Assembly: GCA_940671915.1 (NCBI GenBank)
Contig: CALNVZ010000641.1
Span: forward strand, 3,413,238 to 3,477,237
Origin: Paracentrotus lividus
Lineage: Eukaryota > Echinodermata > Echinoidea > Camarodonta > Echinidae
DNA length: 64,000 nucleotides
Direction of reading: 5' to 3'
The notes under the pieces are model-generated. The model saw only the letters and a program-made list of their open reading frames with translations. It made no database searches and had not been told where the DNA came from. Shown here one piece after another: positions 21,593-33,500 of the stretch. The stretch's first letter is position 1; each line of letters begins with the position of its first letter. Made by a program: the position numbers and the translations under genes.

Positions 21593-24500
21593 GTGAGTAT
21601 GAATTATCTTGACCCCGAATTTGTGATCATTTTTTTTTCTCTAGAAAAAAAAAAACTTCGCTAGAAACGCGTAGTGACTCGTCAGTTCCCGTCGCTTCGC
21701 GACGGGGGCTGGTCGGTTTATATTCCTAATGACTTTGTACAGGAGGCATTGCCTTTTTAGGTCATTATTAATTGTTGAGTCTCTGTGGGTACTATTGTAA
21801 CATCAAACTTATTGTTCAGTGATTTCCTGTTATAAAGCAGTTTATAAGCTTCAGTTTGGTACCACATTCACAGTCATAAGCCAAAATTTGGCCGAGAAAT
21901 TCAGTTTTCCCAAAAACAACCACAAAATGTAAAATTTCCTATTGACTTTTGTTACAGGCGGCGCCGCTCCGGCGGCGCCGCTTCCAGCACCACCCTACTG
22001 TCCCAAACTAAAACCTTTGTAACTCCACCAGAATGTTACCTAGAACAATGAAACTTCAACAGGAGCTAGCACAGTAACATAGCTTCAAAATGAGATCAAA
22101 TTTGTTACATAAACTTTCTTACTTTGGAAAATATTGATAAATTAATGCTGAAAAATAGCAAAAAGCGTAAACAGCACCACCCATATTTGGGTGGCGAGTT
22201 TCATAACACATGACCATATTAAGCCAAAGAATTCATTAAATTCTTCCTCTATTCTGTCTTATCGCGATGTTCCAGTGGTAGCCATCTCTTACTCATGAAT
22301 ATTCATATGGATTGGAGCTTAAATTGAGCTACCCATGCGCCACATGATTGTGTTTTTCATTCATAAAGTTCAAAGCTATAAATATTCATAAAAAGTATAT
22401 CAATATTCATGTTGAATTGATCTTCATCAAGTGTTCTGATTGGTCAAAATATTTCTGGGCATCTTGTCTTCATATTAGCATAGCTCCATTCAACAATAAG
22501 AGACAGAAAAGGATCCACGCTTGAGACTCATTTTCAGAAAGTAAGTGCTTTATTTTTATAATTCCATTTATTGTGATAGATCTAGCAATAATATTTTTTG
22601 CGAACAATAGATCTAGAGATTCTATACAACTACAGATCTCCCTGATATTGTACTTTTAAGTACAAAAATTTGGGAGACATTGTTAGTCATGTCAAAAGGC
22701 TTCAAAATCGCCTGCCATTGACTTTGTACATGGCTTAAAAGCAGCCACGAAGGCGTTGTAGACCCCCTATATCCGGAAAAGGTATGCTGATAGTTCCACT
22801 GGTCGATGGGAAAATATTAAAACAAAATAAATATTAGAAAATATTAGAAAATATCCGAGAACGGTGGAATATTTCTGCCTAATCTAACCTATGTTTTGTT
22901 TTTGAAATGGAGCATGATACAAGTCCTCTCTTTGAATTAATACGAAGAGACCCGTTGAGAGTCTATAACTGCATGACTCGAGAATCCGAAGCTATTGACC
23001 CTATTGACAGACTGAATTCGGTCAACTTCGTCATGTTCGTGCTGTCCGAATGTTAATCCCCAGTAGTCTGACCTATGCGTAAGCCTCACTGTCGATTGTG
23101 TACGAGTCAATGGAGCTCAGGAAAAATGTGCATTCCCCACGATCTCCGACTTGCGAGGCCTATAATATGTCGCAATTCACTACAGCCAAAATTCTGGGGC
23201 GCTGTGATAGAGGAGGTACTTGCTCTGATTGGCTTATCGCGCAAGGTGCGCACGCACTTATGTTTTATTTAATACACAACATGTGCATTGAATGAAGACG
23301 GAAACAATAGCTAGGGGCGCAGGCGTAGCTTATCTCACAAACAGTCGGGCCTTTGTCTAACTTAGATGCGTTCTAGCACACCGCATCAAGCAGCTAATTT
23401 CCCCCAGCCAGGGTATAGTAACGGTTAGGGCAGTGAAATCGACGACAAAAGAAAATGCATCCATCTGTTGAACGCGATACCCGCAAAGCTTTGGCTCTTC
23501 GTGCACTAGCCGTCAATCATTACCAAAAATGGAGACTATTTTGCAAGAAAAACTGCAAGACTTGAATTCACAAAACCTGGCCATGGAAAGTCACTGTTAC
23601 AACACTTTTTAGTATAGACCCCTAAAGAAGGGAATATAAAATAGGAACTACAACGAATCGAATCGTGCATTTCCGTGGCTGGAAAAAAAAAGGAGGAAAA
23701 AATGAGGACTTAGCCAGGCGCTACCAAAAAAAATGAGGCGCAGTTGTAGTTTGGTATCCACTACACACCACCACTACCCCACCACCCTACCCTAACCCTA
23801 GTGTGTGGGGGTCGCTGTCAACCCTATCCCTTCACGTAGCAGCAGGCCTCGCGGCTGGATGCTTAACTACACTAGCGCCAAAAATGAGTGATGAGTCTAA
23901 ATTTTATTGGGACATATTGTTCATTCGAAGGCACAATGGTAGTGTATTTCATATGCTAACCTGATCATTCGAGCGTCATGCATATGTTGTGGAGTTAAAA
24001 ATTTAATGTGCGCGATGTCAAATCAAACACTACATGTATGAAAATTGAGGTTGAAACTGACATTAAGATGTATTATGAGTAAAACTGAAGGACACCAAAG
24101 TCTGAGAGTGAGAATGAGTCTTGAGGTGGAAAGAGAGACCACACGGTAGTGGCAGCAAAACATTTTTGGGAACTGTGCCTGTGGCAAGATATGAGTTATT
24201 GACCATGGCATGTGAAAACTTTCAGAGACTGAGAGAGTGACCTGTATTAAAAAAAACTAAAATATACTTTTTTATTCCCATTTTAACTGGGTGTTTGGAT
24301 GTTCTTGTTAGTATTCTTGTTGTTCTTTGTTTTATTTCTCTCCTCTAGTTCTTCTAGCATACATGTCTTTAAGGTGAAATTTAATTGGCCCTAATGTTAG
24401 GCCCTAGGGAAAAAATCGTGAGTGTTTTTTTGTTTTGTTTTGTTTTTTTTGTTTTGTTTTTCATGAATAGTGAAATCAAATTTATTATAAGGGCTTACTT

Positions 24501-27500
24501 AGAGTCATATCTTTGCAAAAGTAGAACAACCTTGGAGAAAAATCAATGAAACCAAGTTGGAAAACTGCGCACCCATAGTCCACTTGTACTACGAGGTCAA
24601 TACTACATATTGAAATAAAGTGGTTCTGTATGTGGATAAAACGTCAACCTATCATCATGATCATTAATTTTAAAAATAATCTTAATAGGCAACTTAAAAT
24701 GTATTGCTCATTTTTTTTCCAAGGTGAAAGGATGGATTTCTCCCCCGAACGAGCTAGAGTATGGTCCAGCTCATGACTATACCCATGAATACCATGGTAT
24801 GGGAGCTGTAGGGACCACCTAGATGGTGGATGGATACAGGCAACAGGACGACGCACTGGTGGAGGAGGCCCTCCTGTGGTGGAAGATTACGTCAATGGTT
24901 AGTATTTTTAGTGCATTGGTCAAATGTTTCTGAACCTGCTACACAAATAATGCAGTCTTGTTTTTCCATATAAATACAAAAAAAAAAAAACATTTTCGAG
25001 TGAAAACCAAAAGGTACATGTTTATAAGAGGAGATTTATTATTGTACCATTTACATAGTGCTAGTCCAACCTCTGTCCTGCAAAATAAAGTATTATGTTT
25101 GTAAATTTGAAATGACTATTCCGAATGATTCACAGTAGGAAAAATGGGCTTGTATTAATTTTGTTAATTGGTATTTTGGTTGGAACGTACAGAGTGTGTA
25201 TAAGGGGTTAATTTTGTGACGCTTTTATTTTCAAGAATTCCGCGAGTCCACTGGTAAAGTTCTAGTGGTGCCAAAAGTCGAGCCATGGTAATGAGAGGGT
25301 TAGATGATGCTACAAATAAGCGGTTCTTGTGGCTGTCGTTCACAGAACTTTTGCAGGGATGCCCAGCTGCAATGTATTTTGTTGACTACCTGGGGGCGTT
25401 TCATCAAAGGACTTGTCTGACGTTTTATCCGACAAATTTGCTCTTGGCCGATCAGATGCAAGCATTTCATAGCTTATAACAGTTTGTCAGATAAACGTCC
25501 GACAAGTCCTTTCATGAAATGCCCCCTGAAGTTCAATGCAAACTATCTATATACAGTATAGACAGAAAAAATGCTTTGATTGATTAAATTGATTATTTGA
25601 TTAATTAGATTGATAAATGACTTAATAACAAAAATCAAATAAATAATGATATTTTCAAGGTAGTCACAGTCAGCTTCACATGGGTAACGGTGGGATGTAC
25701 CGTGAGCTTAAGGAGTATGATGTTGATGGGGCGACAGGTTTGGAAGTCTCAACCATCACCGCGTGGATACGCAAGAAGAACTGGTCTGGGTTGGAAACCA
25801 AGGGGTAAGAACCAGGGTGGTGTTTCATGGACGTTTTATCCGACAAACTGTTATAAGCTACGAAATGCTTGCATCTGATCGGCCAAGAGCAAATTTTGTC
25901 GGATAAAGTCTGACAAGTCCTTTGATGAAATGCCCCCAGGGTCGTGTTTCACAATGCCATGTAAATTTATGATCTGATGATAATTTTGCAGTATATTACA
26001 GTTTGAGGCATGATTTTGAAGTCCTTGGCACGGAATTCACAAAGGTGGATCGCAAAATCCATGGTTTCAACCCTGGGTTTAACCTAGGGTTAGACCTAGG
26101 ATTTTAAAATATTGGTATTCACAAAGGTGGAATCAACTGAATCCACAGATCCACAGCGTCATAAAACGTCATAATTTGGTCAACTGTTGGTGAATCATAA
26201 AACTGGTGGGTCCGTGGAGCCGTCGATTAAAAAAACCCAGGATCCACGGATCCGTGGTTTTGCAGAATCCTCCTTTGTGAATTCGGGCCAATAAGTCTGT
26301 TGATTTTTAATGGAAATAAAAGAAAAATCCAGATTATTTTTATCCATAGACTGCTGTGCTATTAGAGTTTCCCTCGTTACTTTTTATATGAAATGGTAAT
26401 AACTGATATTCACTCATCAATCTACAATAATGCTTTAAAATCCCAGGCATTCCTGTCTGATGTAAGTTTTGCAATTATGATGAAGCATTGGCTGAAAGAG
26501 TGGTTTTTAAAAGATCCTAAATGAAGTTAAACAATCACTTTTAAAATTGATCTTATTGTTCAATCTATTAATCAATTATCAGGGCCTACGTCACATCATA
26601 CTTTGGATCCCAGATGCAAAAGTATAACATCCTTTCAAGTCCACCCTACCAACGCCTATCCGTGAAATCTCAACCTTCCCTGGAGGAGTGCTTTCACTGT
26701 ACAGCAATGGACTACGTTTGCATGCCAGGCAAGGCATGAGAGTATTTGATTGCAAGTAAGTAGTGAAGAGATTGTTTCCAAGTTATTATTATTGTTATAT
26801 TTTGGCAATACAAGAATATACAATTTACAAAATAACAAATAGGGTACATGTATGTACGTGACATAATATAAAGGACCTGGATAGAGATGAAGGGTTGCCT
26901 GGGTTAGAAAAGGTTAAAAGCCAAGCTAGAGTTCTTACAGCCAAAATATTTGAGACAAATCTCTAAGATATCCTCACATTGTTCCATTAACATATACATA
27001 TGCCTACACAAGATTTATTCACGTTTCGATAATGATTTTTTCAGAAGAAATTGTTGAAAAATATCGAAACAGTCCCGTCAAATTGAGACTTGGAGTAGAT
27101 CGCTATATCGCCACAAGTCACGGCACAACATACACACACAGGATCCGGTGCGAAATCGCGTGCACATGAATATACCCGTAGACTTTCCACGTGGCCGTGT
27201 TAATCACGCATGTGCTTGACGGGCCGTCCAGATACAGAAATTATGCTTATTTTGCTCTTTTCTCAGCAAATATGCAATTTTCTGTAAATTCCTTTGGGTG
27301 TGTAGTATTTTATTCCTATGCTTGAGATTCTGGTATGGACAAGAATGTTTTGATTTATTTCATCATGACTACTACTCTAGATTATCTTTAACCAAATTAC
27401 AAAGTTTATGTTGGTTTTTGTTGAAATGGCCATGAAATTTGTTTTCATATGCTTTCTAGTACACTGATTGTCGCTCTGAAATACCAGGCAAGTCTATGAT

Positions 27501-30500
27501 TGTTTTTACGTTTATGTTGCATCAGCCTCTCATCAGACATTGGGGCATCAAGCTGCACTTATTTCCTCACAAATTCTTGTGACTTTTGATTGACAACACC
27601 TGACAATGAACATCATTGCATTCCATCGGACAAAAAGGACACGAGCCATATTTTTAAAACTGATATTAATTATGTAAAAGAAATCAGCATTAATTTTGAG
27701 ATCCATATACTTGTAGGCCCTTAACTGATTTATATAGATTATATATATTATTTTTTTCATCTCTACCCATCCTTCCATTTTCAGGAGTGATGACTTCCAG
27801 AACATGCACAGAGCATGCTGGTGCTGAGTGACACACGACTTCTACTTGGAGGTCATCAGGATGGCTGGTAGAGGTCGATCTGGGTCAGGGGTTCAGACCG
27901 TGGACCCATCCGACGGACAAGGTGGGCGTGGCCATCATGAGACCTGATCAGGAGGTTCATGCTGCTGTGGAGAACCAACCGGACATGTAAGGAGAATGAT
28001 CTGATTAGATTTTGGAGTAATAAGGTAGAGATCAAGGGTCTTAATGGATTCATTCCCCCTGCCTCTCAAAATCATTTGATGTTAAGTGATTAGTATCGAG
28101 GTTTATCTGCTGTTAGGAATCAACCGGACATGTAAGGCAATGGGCACACCATAGGAAGGTGATCTGATTAGATTTTTGGAGTGATTGAGTCAAAAGGTCA
28201 AGGGTTGCATAGGTTAAGTTACTAGAGGGCGTGGCCGTCATGAGATTTGATCAAAGGTTTATCTGCTGCTGAGAACCAACCGGACATATAAGATAGTGGG
28301 ACACCATGGGAAGATGATCTGATTAGATTTTGGAGTAATAAGCTCAAATGTCTAGAGTCACATATACATGTACTGGATAAGTTTCTGAAGTTTTTCCTTT
28401 TGGCTTCATTCTCCCTTTATCTCGAGAATCATTAAATGTGAACTTCAATACTTTGTAGTTAGCTAATACATTGAAAGATAATCTGAATTGATGTTGGAGT
28501 AATTAGGTTAAAGGTCAAGGAGTCTGCAATTTCTGAAAATTGCAGGCTTGGAATTCAGTGAAATGGAAGGAGAGATGATTTCACATTTGTTTTGTTTATG
28601 AAAAAACAAGAACCAATTTATTCTTTTGGGACTTGATTCAACTGTGCGCGTTTATCCATTGTTATAAGGATAGAATCTTAGGAGTTATTCATACTTGTAA
28701 TTTGCTACAGGTTCAACTGCGAGACCCTGCAACCATGCAGATAGAACACACATTAGAAGCTCACCGAGGTGCTCTGTCAGATTTTGATGTCATCGGAAAC
28801 CAGCTCATCACATGTGGCTTTGAGAGAGAGGTTAGTAACGGTTTTGCTCCATCTTGATCATAATGTATCAGGACAACTGCCCCTAGGGACAGTAATCCTG
28901 AGCACAATAACTATAGTACCCCCAGCAAAATTACAGTTGGGCTTAGGTGTAGGGTAAGATAGCTTTCTGGTGGGGGCTACTTGTCCAATTCAAAATATAT
29001 ACATGTGGTCATTTTCAGACTGGACATTTAGCTGAAATTTTAATGTGGTGCTGTGCCTTTGAAAATGCAAATTAAGGAATCTGAAATCAACACAAAAGCT
29101 TCTTTACAATACAACCAATTATTTAAGTTCAAATATTATGTTATCCAGTTTTCTTAACCTGAATAATTGTTCAAACAAGAATTTGCACATACGGGACTAT
29201 GGTGCTTTAAATGCCTCTTATTCTTATATCTAGTCACTTTTTTCAGATTTTTTTTTGCCTAAAGTAATTTTCATGGATTACTCTATCATGGCATATACAC
29301 ACAGGTAATTTCGATCTAGTTGAATTGTTACTTGAATTGTTGCATTTAAGGCGCTGGTCGTGTCACTCACGACACATAGCGGTGGACCATTTTCCACAGA
29401 GAGGGAATGATTGATAGGACAATAAATGTCAGAGAGGTACACTATTCATGTACATATACCAGCACTTATGGTACCCTTAGAGATCTACTTGGGCACAAAT
29501 CCAACCATAACCAATGATGGTCAGAAACCCATGTCTTTTTTTGTCGTGTCACTCACGCACTGTTTTTTAATCATAATTTCCAGGACCAATTGTAAAATTC
29601 AAATGCAACTGGTAATGACACATGCCACTCCTACATTATACATAATATGGTAGTCATGATACATTCATAACCTACAAGTGCAAAGATATGCGCCCTTCTA
29701 TCAGTCCAAATGTTGTGTCACTCACGTTTGAATATGACCATGTATATGAGGGCAATGAAAGTTTAAAACAAAATTATTGTTATTATTAATTGTTATATTT
29801 TAGTTAAAGGTTAAAAAGTACTAGACAATCTTTTAGAATAGTGCCTTCTTTCCTGAATACAGTTTAGGAACCTTGAATGTGGATAGGTTTCTCCAGGTAT
29901 ATGACCTTTGAACCATGCGACCTACTTGTCAAAACAGATTCAAGTTTTCCTTTCAGAAAGGTATATATTAACATACTAAACTGCCATATCTTAGTGTAAT
30001 ACTTTTGAACTTGTGTCTTGTTTCCTGAATACAGGTTAGGAACCTTGAGCGTCAATAGATTTCTTTAGGTATGTACCTCAAACACTTACGACCTTTGACC
30101 CTCTCAATTTTCAATTTCCTTTAAGGAAAATACATGTTTTCCTACTTACCTGCCACATTTTGTGAAAGCTAAACAGTATAATCCTTTGGAAATTGTGCCT
30201 TCTTTCCTGAATACAGGTTAGGAATCCTGAGCATGGATAGATAGTATTTGACCTTCGAACTATATGACCTTTGAGCTCTCTAAATTTTCAATTTTCCAAT
30301 CAGAAGATACATGTTAGCCTAGTAAATTGCTACTTTTTGAATGAGTTAAATAGTGAGAACAGGTTAGGAACCTTGAGCGTGAATAGGTTTTTCCAGGTAT
30401 TTGACCTTTGCACTATGCTACATTTGACCCCCCCTCAATATGTCATTTTCTGTTCAGTTAGATACTTGTTAGTCTACTAAACTGTATAATAGTTTTGAAT

Positions 30501-33500
30501 TTATCTCTTTTTTTTTCCTGAAAAAAGGTTAGGAACCCTAAGCGTGGATAGGTTTCTTCAGGTATTTGACCCCGAACCATGCGACCTATGGCCCCTCTCC
30601 ATGTGCCGATAGAACCCATCTTCTTGCGCTGTATGGCAACCTACTCCAACAGGATCATCATTATGGATTCGGTAAGACAAATTTAATGCCTGTCATAGCG
30701 TTATCACATTCCTGAACTATCTTTATCTTTCATTTTACTTTAATTTGTGGATCAGGACCCATATTCATAAAACCTTCATAGGCCTAGTCATCACCTACAT
30801 GTTGTAAATGTGTACTGTTTCCGATGTAATTAGTTGACAACTAGCGTAAGTAAGGTTTATGAACATGGCCCAGGTAAGTACAAATCAAATCATAGTATTG
30901 GTATGAAGTGAACAACTATTAAAATGTAAGTGCAATCCAATATGCCTGTTATAGCACCAAATCAGTCCTGAATTATCTTATTTCCATCATTTAACCTCAA
31001 ATGGTCCGATACTATCTATAGCGTTTGTACCCACAGATATGTTACAAGCATGCCCCCTCCCCAAAAATGTTTTAATTGGCATAACAGGTCACTGCATATA
31101 CATGTAGAAGAATTCAATTTGGGTGCTTTTTTAATGCAAATTAGCAAACTGGGGGGCTTCCAGATGCGTAACAAAGGAAAATGTACATGCGCAGACATAC
31201 ACGCACCCGGCTCAGTGCAAAACCATTGGAAGCCCCAAGCTATATGCGGCGGCACATAGAGGGCTCTCTTCCATGAAGCGCTGCCTGAATTTGTCTATAT
31301 GTTGCACAGAATAGATGTATTTAAGGTATTATAGAGGGGTGTCAAATCTGACAGACAGATACTGTACAAATGGCCATTATTATTATTTAAAGACAGTATT
31401 TGGTAAATAGGGTGACATGAACCTATATAGATTTAATACTATTGTGACCATAGAATTAAACCATCTCATCTGTTCTTTCCAATTTTCCATGGTCAACCCT
31501 TCCTTATCGTAATCCCTTCATGACCCACCCACATGACTGCATGTTGAGTATTTCATGTAATATGTAACACTGTCTGTGTCACCATACAATGATGTTCTTG
31601 TTTTATTGTGAATGAAATACTTGCCCACTGAAGACCATTCGGAGCAGTCACCTTGTTGCTTTCTCTCTCTCATCGCATGACATGAAATTCACCACTTTTT
31701 TTTGTTGCCCCCAGAGCGGTCAGTTTCAGATCTTGGACCCTACTGGACTGGTGACCCCTGACATGATGTTACTATACCAGGTCAACATAGCTGGTGACAT
31801 GGTGATGGACTTTGATGTGTCTAGCAACAGTAGCTGTGTTGTGTTTGGAGACTCTGGAGGTAAAGAAATTATCACTAGTCCAATCTTTGTCTTCTCTGTA
31901 TACATATAAATGACTTTGTATAGGTGTTTTGAGGCCTTGTGAATATGGCGACGAACCGTTTCAATATTTACTGAGAGAGGTTTCACCAAGATGAGTATAC
32001 AGTTTAAGAGAATCTACTCATTTGGAAAGATTTTGAAAATTATTGTGAGCTTTCAAATTACTTTTATGCCATTTAGGAGGATGTAATGTAATGTAATACT
32101 AAAAAGATCCAATTTACCTTTAAGGATGTGAAATGCTAAATGGTATGTACAAATTTTGTCCTGACTTTCTGTTAAATTGTGACTGCATTTCCAATGTTAT
32201 CAATTAAATTATGACTATTAAACAAACATCATTTAAAATGTTAAATAGCAATAGATTGTCTCCATCTGTCTAATATAAGTTAACTTTATCCCATCTGATT
32301 TAACTTGATTGATAACTACATTTGGCTTGCTAAACGCGGAAGCCTAACACCTTACAGTTGTATTTTCAATGCACTGCCAGTATATCTATATCAATTTTTA
32401 GTAGTGATGTAGTCTAGTGGTCTCAACACTTGACTGTCAATTCAAAGGTCATGGGTTCGACCCTTGACGCTGGCACTTATTTCCTTTGAGCAAGGCATTT
32501 TATCTACATGCTTCTCCCCACCTAGGTGTAAATGGGTACCTGGTAGGAATGGAACGAGCTGTAACGGCTGCCATGATTCAAAATGATCCCTTTGGGATTG
32601 GACAGGTGTCAGAAAGACTTAGAAGCATCCAATGACTGTGATAATAATAATTGTAAAGTGCTTAGAGATGAAAATGTTTCATATTAGGTGATATATAAAT
32701 TATAACTTTTGTTATTATTATCAGTTTATCAATTTATTTCAACTAGGTTGTTGTCATTTGTGGTCGAGCAGTGCTGATGAAGTAACCTTCAACAATTTCT
32801 CCACCGAAACTGAGTTTGCCGAACCTGTAAGTCAACAGTCATATCTCTTTCTATCTATCCTCACTCAATTTTGCATGTATACGAAAATGTACATGTCAGT
32901 AAATAGGAAGATAACTAGAGCTTTTTCAGTGGGTCATTCAATCAGGGGTTATATTCCTGCGATGTAAATCGGATTTGCGATTTTTTTAAATTTATTTGTT
33001 TGTCAATTTTAAAAAAATTTTCTTCATTTTTTTTACCCCAATTTTTTTTACCCTCCAGGTATGCACAAAATTGCACAATTTAAAGTCCCAAAAATGCAAA
33101 AAGTCCCTACCGTGGGAGGGAGGACAACCCCCTCCCACACCCTCTTCCCCTGGGTCGCTTCGCTCCCTAGTATGTCTATTTCTTTTTCGAGAGTGAATAT
33201 CACCCCTGTTCAATGAAGTGGGGTCAAGAAGTATGAATTTTCAATTTTAAACGATACTACTTACATGTACATGTATGCTAAAGTTGAATTGTTTTCGTAG
33301 GCTTTACATTTGTATCAAAAACAGATATTCTCCTGGAAATTGTGTGCTTTTTAGATTTAATTTTGGTGCAGTTATTAAATAAACATGAAGTCAGATTTGT
33401 CTGTCCAATATGAGTTATATACATATTTAATTGTTGTGTATCTATTGAATCTTATTTATGCAATTATATTCAGGTGACAGCAATGCATCCTATACCATTT

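Larger units (their letters stand above)
21593..24723 (+). other. PAN2 intron 1
   Basis: This is three kilobases without a supported exon. It holds the third repeat copy, GC hairpins 2 and 3, and several ATGAATATTCAT palindromes (22298, 22355, 22385). A donor-like GAAA|GTAAGT at 22538-22547 is the only hint of an extra untranslated exon. TC- and GTTTT-rich runs lie near 24420-24470. Confidence 0.5.

Noticed and set aside
24732..24734. PAN2 start codon at 24732
   Set aside because: This frame leaves the conserved [10 protein letters not shown] reading after a few codons, whereas exon 1 at 21551 joins in phase to the conserved frame.
30571..30571. Programmed frameshift in PAN2
   Set aside because: Many similar one-base breaks occur in the same region and an upstream copy retains the base; error or decay is simpler.
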